Of a DNA stretch of 49,070 bases, positions 33,195 to 41,040 are shown in pieces (the stretch's first letter is position 1; every line of letters starts with the position of its first letter). A program made the position numbers and the translations under genes. Under the pieces are notes generated by a model, which ran no database searches, was not told the DNA's origin, and saw only the letters and a program-made list of their open reading frames with translations. Location: the NCBI GenBank assembly GCA_902781895.1, contig CACZLA010000017.1, forward strand, positions 1 through 49,070. The letters are read 5' to 3'. This stretch comes from an uncultured Lachnospiraceae bacterium. Its GTDB lineage: Bacteria; Bacillota; Clostridia; Lachnospirales; Lachnospiraceae.

Positions 33195-34643
33195 TTATAC
33201 CGGATATTCATTGGTAAAGCATGCCGTACATATAGGCAGATCACCAACCATACTCTTAAAATCCTCTATACCAAGATACTCCAGTGAATCGGCACCTACG
33301 CTTCTGCACACCTCTTCACTTGAATGACGTGAGGCAATAAGCTGCTTCGATGTCGGAACATCGGTTCCGTAGTAGCATGGATACAGGAACGGCGGCGAGC
33401 TGATCCTGACATGAACAGACCTGGCACCTGCTGCACGAAGCATTTCGATCAGCTGCCTCATAGTCGTACCACGAACTATGGAATCGTCAATAATGACGAT
33501 ATTCTTATCCTTAACAACGCTGTTTAGAACACTCAGCTTCATGTGTACAGCGGTCTGTCTCTCCTTATCGGTAGGCTTAATAAAGCTCCTGCCTATATAA
33601 CTGTTTTTGTGAAATGCATGAGCAAACGGTATGCCTGATTCAAGAGCATATCCCTCCGCTGCAGCAATTCCTGACTCAGGAACTCCCACTACGATATCCG
33701 CATCAACCTTTGATTTTCTCGCAAGTGCTCTTCCGGCATTAACACGTGCCTCATGCACCTCGATTCCATCCATCACAGAATCATTTCTTGCAAAATAGAT
33801 ATATTCAAAGATACAGTGTGCCCGCTTCTCCTGACAGAGACTCCTGTCAGATGCAACACCTTCCTTAGTTATGGAGATAACCTCTCCCGGCTCCACATCT
33901 CTAATTACCTCGCCACCAACTGAAGTAATAGCAGCACTTTCAGAAGCGAGGATGTATGAATAAAGTTCGCGCACTGCTGTCTTCTCTTCGTTTCCATCAA
34001 GGATGCTTCTATCTATACTGTGATTCAGCTTTCTTCCCAGCACAAGCGGCTTTATTCCGAAGGGATCTCTGATTCCGATCAGCTTCCTCGGACTGTTTAC
34101 CACAACTGCATAACCACCACGGAGCTTTGCAGCTGCATTTTTGATAGCATCCTCTATTGTACCGGTCTTAACTCTCTCTCCGATTATCTCATAGGCGAGT
34201 ACCTCTGTATCCGAGGTAGTATAGTGAGCGAGACCGCGATACATCTGCTCCTCCTTAAGCTCGGAGGCATTTACTATATTGCCATTATGAACCAGAGAAA
34301 GTGTTCCCTTGATATAGTTCATCGCAAAGGGCTGAGCATTTTCGACTACACTTCCGCCTGTAGTCGAGTACCTGACATGACCGACACCGATATTACCCTT
34401 CAGCTTTTCCAGATCACCCGCATGGAACACCTCACTCACAAGTCCCATATCCTTCTTGAGGTTGAGATTCCCCATCGGACCTTCTGTATCAGACACAGCT
34501 ATTCCCGCCGCCTCCTGGCCTCTATGCTGAAGTGCTATCAGACCATAATAAATATCCTGAGCAACATCCTCTCCGGACAGAGAATAGATTCCGAAGACAC
34601 CGCATTCCTCGTGGAGTTTATCATCTGTAAAGTTGTTAGACAT
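33195..34643 (-). CDS. purF: Amidophosphoribosyltransferase
   Basis: 482 residues from the ATG at 34641-34643, which follows AAGGAG by 7 bases; an upstream in-frame ATG lacks this. First committed step of purine synthesis: glutamine plus PRPP to phosphoribosylamine. A short propeptide precedes the nucleophile Cys (EECGVFGIYS); the PRPP loop is VIIDDSIVRGTT. C-terminal Cys residues (ICTACFTNEYP) fit the Fe-S form. The gene is isolated from other pur genes here and carries an unusually long structured leader related to that of gltB. Confidence 0.97.
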   Translation of the reverse strand: MSNNFTDDKLHEECGVFGIYSLSGEDVAQDIYYGLIALQHRGQEAAGIAVSDTEGPMGNLNLKKDMGLVSEVFHAGDLEKLKGNIGVGHVRYSTTGGSVVENAQPFAMNYIKGTLSLVHNGNIVNASELKEEQMYRGLAHYTTSDTEVLAYEIIGERVKTGTIEDAIKNAAAKLRGGYAVVVNSPRKLIGIRDPFGIKPLVLGRKLNHSIDRSILDGNEEKTAVRELYSYILASESAAITSVGGEVIRDVEPGEVISITKEGVASDRSLCQEKRAHCIFEYIYFARNDSVMDGIEVHEARVNAGRALARKSKVDADIVVGVPESGIAAAEGYALESGIPFAHAFHKNSYIGRSFIKPTDKERQTAVHMKLSVLNSVVKDKNIVIIDDSIVRGTTMRQLIEMLRAAGARSVHVRISSPPFLYPCYYGTDVPTSKQLIASRHSSEEVCRSVGADSLEYLGIEDFKSMVGDLPICTACFTNEYPV

Positions 34644-34659
34644 AGTTTTCTCCTTATTC

Positions 34660-34726
34660 GCATTCATAAGTCACTTCGTGACTTATTTCATGTCGTGCTT
34701 TTCGCCATATACATATGTGCTACGCA
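34660..34726 (-). repeat. 67-bp leader block shared with gltB
   Basis: Direct counterpart of 30556-30622, with three mismatches, ending 10 bases from the purF ribosome site. It contains the same 9-bp hairpin and the same CAUAUGUAUAUGGCG segment. Confidence 0.9.
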
Positions 34727-34822
34727 CATATAATAGAATCCGAGATTATCATCTTTGCGTGCAAGCACGCAGATATAATCTCGTATTCTACACATATGCT
34801 TTGCATATGTGCATGGCTCAAA
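34727..34822 (-). promoter_or_regulatory. Large hairpins inserted in the purF leader
   Basis: A long imperfect hairpin of about 60 bases (arms around AGAAT, CGAGATTAT, GCGTGC over a short loop) is followed by a perfect CACATATG/CATATGTG hairpin over five bases. They separate the GGCG hairpin from the 67-bp block and are absent from the gltB leader. Confidence 0.7.
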
Positions 34823-34837
34823 GAAACGCGCAAAAAG

Positions 34838-34869
34838 AGGCACTTCGAGCCATAAAGCTCGAAGCGCCT
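34838..34869 (-). promoter_or_regulatory. GGCG leader hairpin of purF
   Basis: Stem AGGCGCUUCGAGC pairs with GCUCGAAGUGCCU over the 6-base loop UUUAUG. It is preceded by GAAGCAA, as in gltB. It starts about 25 bases after the predicted transcription start. Confidence 0.75.
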
Positions 34870-34900
34870 TTGCTTCACATTCATTATTAAATACAGATTC

Positions 34901-34928
34901 ATTATAATACCGATTGAGAAAAAATCAA
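34901..34928 (-). promoter_or_regulatory. purF promoter
   Basis: TTGATT (34923-34928), 16-base spacer, TATAAT (34901-34906). The resulting leader is about 250 bases, with at least four hairpins. Confidence 0.75.
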
Positions 34929-34978
34929 GTATTTATTCGAAATGCTGTTTATTTATTGACGTGATATTTGATTGTGAT

Positions 34979-35109
34979 AGATAGGCATAAGAAAAACCGC
35001 CATAGCCGTCCAAAGCATTAGCGGTTTATTCTTATAAACTATTTTGTCAGGACTAACCGTCTATCGGTAAACCTACAGGAGGCCAGTAGTTACAGCTATT
35101 GGTCTCTTG
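34979..35109 (-). ncRNA. Candidate small RNA or attenuated leader between the HAD gene and purF
   Basis: A promoter TTGACA (35138-35143), 16-base spacer, TATTAT (35116-35121) points to a start near 35109. The transcript would end about 130 bases later at a terminator hairpin AAACCGC...GCGGTTTTTCTT (about 34988-35032). In between are small hairpin-prone words (CUAC/GUAG, CCG-AUAGA-CGG) and no ORF with a ribosome site. I could not match it to a known riboswitch or small RNA. The purF promoter lies downstream of its terminator, so it seems a separate unit. Confidence 0.5.
34988..35032 (-). terminator. Terminator hairpin of the candidate small RNA
   Basis: AAACCGC pairs with GCGGTTT, followed by TTTCTTAT, on the minus strand. 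The inner region can pair further (UAGC-like). A weaker mirrored reading exists on the plus strand. Confidence 0.7.
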
Positions 35110-35161
35110 TTAATTATAATAACACTTTTCAGCCTATTGTCAAGAAATACGCTTCTTAATC

Positions 35162-36262
35162 TCATTTCTTCTCTGTATCATAAATAGTTGTCCAGTCGTT
35201 CTTCATGGATATCGGTGTCCATCCATTCTCGGCACAGCTCTGATACATTTTATCAGCCTTATCCAGGTTTCCGTTCTCACGTACTGTATCATCACAGCAA
35301 AGCATAAATGCCTGACTTCTGTACTTATTATTTGTTATAACGTACTCTGCCATACTATAGTCGCCGGCACTGTTTCCAAAGGAAAGAACAGGCTGCTGAC
35401 CGATTTCCTTCATGATGTTACTTACCTTGTTCATCTTAAGATCCTTCTCAAGGAATGTACCACCGAGGATCAGATCATCATCACTTGTATAGATATACTC
35501 CATTCCGTCTTCAGTTCCCTGATGCCTTGCAATTATCGACTCATCCGAACCAATGATATGATCAGGACGAACATCCAGTGGAGAATTCTTAATGATTCCT
35601 CTGAGGATCAGACGATCCGTTCCTGAAATAACATATATGGTAAACTGGTTTTCCTGAAGATATTTTACTACCTCAAGCATAGGAAGATAGAAGCCTTCAC
35701 CGTAGGTCAGATCATAGCTCGGCATCTTATGAGTCTTGAACTCCTGAATATAATCTGAAAACTCATCCAGAGTCATTCCCGAAAATGCTGAAGCAACCGC
35801 TTTACCATGGTCTACCTCAAGTCCCTTTGCAGACTCTCCTGTCTCATTCATGGTAATGATCTTCTGAGCAACCTCTTTCTCAGCATCAGATGCCTTATCC
35901 TTATAATCCGGATCCTCTGTTACCCTGTATAAAAGCAGGTTATAATCAAAATAGTTCGGATCTGTTTCACAGAATAAAGTACCGTCAAAATCAAATACCG
36001 CTATACGGTCCTCTACAGGAATAAAGTCGGGACTTCCTTCATCCGTGACAGCCTCAACATAGTCGATGATATCATTTCTCGGAACGCTTTCGCCGGTCCA
36101 GAGAGATAAGGACGCCTTTCCCGAAGCCTCTGTCTTGTCACCCTTTTCGTTTTTTTCTACGAAAACCATAACAACAATACAGGCAACAAATGCAAGACAA
36201 AGAAGCAAAGCTATGACATCACCGGTTTTTACATTTACTTTTTCTTTTTTCTTTTCTTCCAT
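35162..36262 (-). CDS. Membrane-anchored HAD-superfamily phosphatase
   Basis: 366 residues. A charged N-terminus and one helix (about 14-36) anchor the protein, with the catalytic domain probably outside. HAD motif I is AVFDFDGTLFCETDP, motif II YVISGTDR, motif III the Lys-rich segment and motif IV SFGNSAGDYSMAEY. The arrangement is like HAD-IB acid phosphatases or phosphoserine-phosphatase relatives; substrate unknown. The ribosome site is GGTGATG. It stands alone upstream of the candidate small RNA. Confidence 0.82.
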   Translation of the reverse strand: MEEKKKEKVNVKTGDVIALLLCLAFVACIVVMVFVEKNEKGDKTEASGKASLSLWTGESVPRNDIIDYVEAVTDEGSPDFIPVEDRIAVFDFDGTLFCETDPNYFDYNLLLYRVTEDPDYKDKASDAEKEVAQKIITMNETGESAKGLEVDHGKAVASAFSGMTLDEFSDYIQEFKTHKMPSYDLTYGEGFYLPMLEVVKYLQENQFTIYVISGTDRLILRGIIKNSPLDVRPDHIIGSDESIIARHQGTEDGMEYIYTSDDDLILGGTFLEKDLKMNKVSNIMKEIGQQPVLSFGNSAGDYSMAEYVITNNKYRSQAFMLCCDDTVRENGNLDKADKMYQSCAENGWTPISMKNDWTTIYDTEKK

Positions 36263-36335
36263 ACTTTCATCACCTTTCCGGCCTGATTTTGCAGACCATT
36301 TATAATAACAACATAGGTGATAAAAATCAAGTGTT

Positions 36336-37166
36336 TTATGCTATCGGAAATGCAACGTCTACCTTGAAAAGGTCTCCATCAACTGTTATCTCAAACCTTC
36401 CGCCCTGGAGCTCGGTTAGATTCCTTGCGATTGAAAGTCCAAGTCCTGAGCCTTCTGTATTTCTGGAACGATCTCCTCTAACGAATCTCTCAGCCAGCTC
36501 ATCCGCACTGATGTTAAGCATCTCCTTGCTGGTATTCTTCAGACTGAGGATGAGCTCGTCATCCCTTTTTACAAGATCAAGAAAAACTCTTGTTCCCGGC
36601 TGAGCATACTTAACAGCATTGTTCAGAATATTATCTATGATACGAAATACTCTTCTTCCGTCAACATTAATAAGCGCGCCTTCATCGTTAATGTTTTTAA
36701 CCAGTTCAAGCCCGGCCTCTGCAAATTTATCTTCGTATTCAGCACTGCACTGGTTTACAAGCTCCGAAAAGCTTATCTTCATATACTCAAGCTCTATGTT
36801 TCCCGTGCTTGTTTTAGATGCCTCAATAAGATCCATAATAAGCATCTTAAGCCTATCCGCTTTTTTCTCCAGAACATCTATATACTCTTTCGCCTTTTCA
36901 TTATCGATATCCTCTTTTTTAAGAAGATCCACGTAGTTTATTATTGAGGTAAGCGGAGTCTTTATATCGTGCGATACATTTGTGATAAGCTCTGCTTTTG
37001 TTCTCTCGTCTCTGAGTGAAGACTCAACCGCTTTAGAAAGTCCATCTCCAAGACTGTTCAGGCTTTCACCCATTTCCTTCATATCGAAGCTAAGCTCATT
37101 TACATCTACCTTCGCATCCAGATCACCGCCTTCTATTCTCCTACTCGTCTCAAGAAGCGTATTCAC
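36336..37166 (-). pseudogene. Histidine kinase, catalytic half (split from its sensor half by a -1 frameshift)
   Basis: 276 residues: HAMP-like linker, dimerisation box NVSHDIKTPLTSIINYVDLL with phospho-acceptor His, N-box IDNILNNAVKYA and G-boxes EGSGLGLSIARNL. All kinase motifs are intact. The only available start is a GTG without a ribosome site. In the same -1 frame the sequence continues upstream as FRKLQRIIAKIFRYRTDVN until a TAA, overlapping the end of the sensor gene; restoring one A in the AAA run there gives a continuous ...GSFKRIIAKIF.... So this and 37196-38206 were one gene. Confidence 0.8.
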
Positions 37167-37195
37167 ATCCGTTCTGTATCTGAAGATTTTTGCAA

Positions 37196-38206
37196 TTATT
37201 CTTTGAAGCTTCCGAAATACTTCTTAACAAGTCTGTTGGTTATAAATCCGTCCCAGAATTTCTGACATTTGATTCGCCTTACTACATGCATAACACAGGC
37301 AGCTGTTGACAGGTAAAAAACAAGTATTCCGAGTCCCATGAGAGCTAAAACCGAATCATTTTCATCGCCAACCAGAACATAACCCTTTGACGTTCTAAAC
37401 ACAATATCCTCAGCCGTAAGAATTAACAAACCCAGCAGCATTATTATTCCGCCGTAGAAGGCACCCCAAATAATGTAAGGAAATCTATCAACATTGATAA
37501 GCTTAGAAGGCGCACTCCATATGATAAGAATTACACAAAGTATGAAAAGAATCGCTCCTATAACCAGACCTGCAACCGGCTGGTCAAATGTATCACAGTA
37601 GGAGTATCCCCATCTTTGCATAGAATAGACACGGCAGTCCCTACCACTTATTCCATAAACATAGTCGGCCTTAGCACCATTTGTCAGCTCTGTCAGTTCA
37701 GCACTATCTATATATTCAAAATCAACTTTTTCTCCATACTCATCCTTATACCACTGAGTAAGCTTGCCGGTCTTTGAATCATAGCTGACAAAAACTGTCG
37801 ATTCCTTTTCGATCTTGCTGTAGACGTATTTGTAAGATGATGCATTTACATCCATAGTCCAGTCCGCATAACCTCGATCTGTATAGTACTGCCAGCCATC
37901 ATATACATTTTCACCATCAATGCTGCTTGCAGCACTGCAGCCGTTTATGAACTGATTATGAAAGTTTTTATCCTTAAGATCTTCATTCACAGTCCTGTCA
38001 TGTATAAGTATCAGCCCATTAAACACTAAGTCACTCAGCTGATCAGACTCCTCATAACAGCCGGAAAAATTATTTCCATCATAATTCCCCTCAAACACCA
38101 CGTATCTCAGGTAGATACCAAGGGTAGACAACGCCATTAAAAGCGCACCAAAGAATCCTAATACATATAGACAAAATCTTGCCCATTTTTTTCTAATAAG
38201 TTTCAT
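37196..38206 (-). pseudogene. Histidine kinase, sensor half
   Basis: 336 residues: N-terminal helix (about 10-33), extracellular sensing region (about 34-200), then three further helices (about 212-232, 245-265, 287-310) and a basic cytoplasmic tail that stops at GSFKE. It lacks any kinase motif. The 21-base gap to the response-regulator gene and the kinase half immediately downstream in the -1 frame identify it as the sensor part of the cognate kinase. The ATG follows a GAAGAGG-like purine stretch. Confidence 0.78.
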
Positions 38207-38227
38207 CCTTCCATCCTCTTCTTTATA

Positions 38228-38926
38228 TCAAAGCTTTTCGATCTTATAACCCTGACCCCATACAACCTTCAGGTATCTGGGTTCCTTAGGATTAATCTCT
38301 ATTTTTTCTCTGATATGTCTGATATGAACAGCAATGATGTTGTCGGACGCTATGCTGTCCTCCTCCCACACTGCTTCGTAGATCTGAGCTGTCGTATAAA
38401 CTCTTCCTCTGTTCTCTGTAAGGAACTTCAGGATATTGTACTCTAAAGGAGTGAGTCTTACTTCGTCACCATCAACCGTTACAGACTTTGCACTGTCATT
38501 TATAACAAGCCCGCCATTTTTGATCAGTCTGTCATCAGTGTTCTCCTCTGCCACTCCACTAAACTCCGTATATCTCCTTATCTGAGACTTAACCCTTGCC
38601 ACGAGTTCCAGCGGATTAAATGGCTTCGTCACATAATCATCTGCTCCAACATCCAGACCCAGTATCTTATCAGCATCCTCAGACTTTGCAGAGAGGAAAA
38701 TTACCGGCACATGGCTCTCTTCACGAATCTTTCTCGTCGCCCTTATGCCATCCATATTTGGCATCATTATGTCTATGATAATCAGATGAATCTCTGACTC
38801 ATTCATACATTTCAGAGCTTCAAATCCATCATACGCTTTTATGACATTATATCCGGCAGTCTCCAGATAAATCGAAATCGCCTCAACTATGTCCTTATCA
38901 TCATCACATACCAAAATGTTATACAT
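38228..38926 (-). CDS. OmpR/PhoB-family response regulator
   Basis: 232 residues from the ATG at 38924-38926, which follows GGAGAG. Receiver domain with acidic pocket CDDDKD, phospho-acceptor Asp in LIIIDIMMPNMDG, Thr/Ser in FLSAKSED and Lys in DYVTKPFNPLEL; winged-helix output domain ending VWGQGYKIEKL. It should bind DNA when phosphorylated by the kinase downstream. A 20-bp perfect palindrome lies 35 bases upstream of its start. Confidence 0.95.
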   Translation of the reverse strand: MYNILVCDDDKDIVEAISIYLETAGYNVIKAYDGFEALKCMNESEIHLIIIDIMMPNMDGIRATRKIREESHVPVIFLSAKSEDADKILGLDVGADDYVTKPFNPLELVARVKSQIRRYTEFSGVAEENTDDRLIKNGGLVINDSAKSVTVDGDEVRLTPLEYNILKFLTENRGRVYTTAQIYEAVWEEDSIASDNIIAVHIRHIREKIEINPKEPRYLKVVWGQGYKIEKL

Positions 38927-38961
38927 CTTTCTCTCCACTTCCTTAATCAACTTGATCGATC

Positions 38962-38981
38962 CTCATAAAACGTTTTATGAG
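38962..38981. promoter_or_regulatory. Perfect 20-bp palindrome upstream of the response regulator
   Basis: CTCATAAAACGTTTTATGAG lies between a -10-like TATTATAG and the ribosome site of the response regulator. Its position just downstream of the likely transcription start fits an operator or an mRNA hairpin. Confidence 0.5.
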
Positions 38982-39064
38982 ACTATAATAAATAAAACTT
39001 ATTAAAACAAAACTATGTAAAATCTTAAGAATTTATGAAGGTATCATTTTAAATCCGTACGCAC

Positions 39065-39116
39065 AAAAAAAGTTTAACACACATCTGTCATTAAACCAAC
39101 AAAATGTGTGTTAAAC
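39065..39116 (-). terminator. Strong terminator after amt
   Basis: A 13-bp perfect stem GTTTAACACACAT / ATGTGTGTTAAAC followed by TTTTTTT on the minus strand, 23 bases after the amt stop codon. It separates amt from the two-component genes. Confidence 0.92.
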
Positions 39117-39139
39117 AATTTCATAGAAGAAAAACTATG

Positions 39140-40906
39140 CTATTCAACGTCCTGAAGTGCGTCGTAATTCTCTTCACCTGTTCTGATCTTAACAACACGA
39201 CTTACAGGATAAACGAAGATCTTTCCATCACCGATCTTACCGGTGTAAAGAGTCTTCTTAGCTGTTTCGATAACGCTGTCTACAGGAATCTTGCTTACTA
39301 CTACTTCAAGCTTGATCTTTGGAAGGAGCGTTACGTCCATCTCAACTCCACGATACTTCTCGCCGGTACCCTTCTGGATACCGCATCCACTTACCTGAGT
39401 TACTGTAATACCTGTAACTCCGAGACTGTTGAGTGCCTTCTTGATCTTGTCGTAACGTGAAAGCTTTGTGATAATTACTACCTTGTTGATTCCTGTATCG
39501 GAAACCATACCAACCTTTGCCATCTCTGCTGATGCATTTACTACAGGTACTGAAGCATTCTTCTGAGCCTCGCTTGCATTATCATATTCTGAAACTCCAA
39601 GACTTGTGTTTTCGTTTTCAACCATCATTGCACTTGACATATCAACGATACTGAATCCTGAATATGCAGATGCAAGACCATGCTCTGTAGAATCAAGGCC
39701 TTCAAGCTCTTCCTCTTCTGAAACTCTGAGTCCGAAGATAGCCTTGATTATAGAGAATACTATTATCATCATTACTACTGTCCAGCATGCTACTGATGCA
39801 AAACCTATTAACTGTTTTCCGAGAAGATCGAAACCTCCGCCGTAGAAAAGACCTTCAAGTGTGTCATTTCCGGGTGCTGATGTAGTTGCGAAAAGACCAA
39901 CTGCGATAGTTCCCCAGATACCGTTCATCATATGAACTGCTACTGCACCAACAGGGTCATCTATATGAAGCTTGAAATCAAGAAGCCATACACCGAATAC
40001 TACCAGAAGTCCAGCTACAGCTCCGATAATTATTGAACCGGTTGCATCTGTTACATCACAAGGTGCTGTAATTGCTACAAGACCTGCAAGTGAAGCGTTG
40101 AGACACATAGAAACATCAGGTTTACCATACTTGATCCATGTAAAGATCATACATACTACAGTTGCGATTGAAGGTGCGATAGTTGTTGTTACGAATACTG
40201 ATGCAAGCTGATCTGTTGATGTACAAGCTGCACCGTTGAATCCGTACCATCCAAGCCAGAGGATAAATACACCGAGTGCACCGATAACGATGTTGTGACC
40301 TGGGAATGCATTTACTTTAGTTACTTTTCCGTTCTCATCTCTCTCAAATTTACCTATACGTGCTCCTACCATCTTAGCACCAACGAGTGCTGAGATACCA
40401 CCTACCATGTGAATTGCACATGATCCTGCAAAATCGTGGAATCCCATTTCTGCGAGCCATCCGCCGCCCCAGATCCAGTGAGCTTCTACAGGGTAGATAA
40501 GTGCTGAAATAACTGCTGAATATACACAGTAGCTGAGGAACTTTGTTCTCTCTGCCATAGCTCCTGATACGATAGTTGCTGTTGTTGCACAGAATACCAG
40601 GTTAAATACGAAGTTTGACCAATCAAAGTCTTTATATGCTGTAAAGATATCAAATCCGGGCTTTCCGATAAGTCCTACCATATCCTCACCAAGTAACAAG
40701 CTGAATCCTATAAGGATGAATACGCAGCATCCGATACAGAAGTCCATCAGGTTCTTCATGATGATGTTACCTGCGTTCTTAGCTCTTGTGAAACCGGTCT
40801 CTACCATAGCGAATCCGGCCTGCATCCAGAATACCAGTGCCGCTCCTATAAGGAACCATACTGCAAATATATTTTCATTTAATACGCTCATGATTTCGTC
40901 TGTCAT
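39140..40906 (-). CDS. amt: Ammonium transporter fused to a C-terminal PII domain
   Basis: 588 residues. Residues 1 to about 405 are an Amt channel of 11 helices with family motifs (DFAGSCAIHMVGG with the first pore His; VAVHMMNGIWG with the second). A 60-residue linker leads to a PII (GlnB/GlnK) domain, about 470-585, with the T-loop GCGIQKGTGEKYRGVEMDVTLLPK (short: IQKG, YRGVEM, LLPK) and the signature YTGKIGDGKIFVYPV. The ligand residues Gln39 and Lys58 equivalents are kept, but the uridylylated Tyr51 is Met. The tethered PII probably gates the channel by sensing ATP/ADP and 2-oxoglutarate. glnN lies upstream, with a 134-base gap holding a GGCG hairpin. Confidence 0.95.
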   Translation of the reverse strand: MTDEIMSVLNENIFAVWFLIGAALVFWMQAGFAMVETGFTRAKNAGNIIMKNLMDFCIGCCVFILIGFSLLLGEDMVGLIGKPGFDIFTAYKDFDWSNFVFNLVFCATTATIVSGAMAERTKFLSYCVYSAVISALIYPVEAHWIWGGGWLAEMGFHDFAGSCAIHMVGGISALVGAKMVGARIGKFERDENGKVTKVNAFPGHNIVIGALGVFILWLGWYGFNGAACTSTDQLASVFVTTTIAPSIATVVCMIFTWIKYGKPDVSMCLNASLAGLVAITAPCDVTDATGSIIIGAVAGLLVVFGVWLLDFKLHIDDPVGAVAVHMMNGIWGTIAVGLFATTSAPGNDTLEGLFYGGGFDLLGKQLIGFASVACWTVVMMIIVFSIIKAIFGLRVSEEEELEGLDSTEHGLASAYSGFSIVDMSSAMMVENENTSLGVSEYDNASEAQKNASVPVVNASAEMAKVGMVSDTGINKVVIITKLSRYDKIKKALNSLGVTGITVTQVSGCGIQKGTGEKYRGVEMDVTLLPKIKLEVVVSKIPVDSVIETAKKTLYTGKIGDGKIFVYPVSRVVKIRTGEENYDALQDVE

Positions 40907-40930
40907 AATTATTCAACTCCTTTAATCAGA

Positions 40931-40970
40931 AATGGCGCCCCAGCCTTCATACGAAAACCAAGACGCCATT
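40931..40970 (-). promoter_or_regulatory. GGCG leader hairpin of amt
   Basis: In the transcript AAUGGCGUC pairs with GGCGCCAUU across an internal imperfect stem (UUUC/GAAG region). It lies shortly before the AAAGGAG ribosome site. It resembles the gltB, purF and glnN hairpins (GGCAAUGGCGUCUU against GACAAAGGCGUCUU in glnN). No strong promoter is seen between glnN and amt, so it may act inside a glnN-amt transcript. Confidence 0.6.
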
Positions 40971-41040
40971 GCCTTATTTATTACTACTTTATTTCTTATA
41001 TAAATATATTTAATACTAAATAACTATTAAATATAAATGC

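Noticed and set aside
34979-35109. Known purine, ZTP, PRPP, THF or c-di-GMP riboswitch upstream of purF
   Set aside because: I compared the visible sequence with the conserved cores I know and found no match; kept only as an unassigned RNA candidate.
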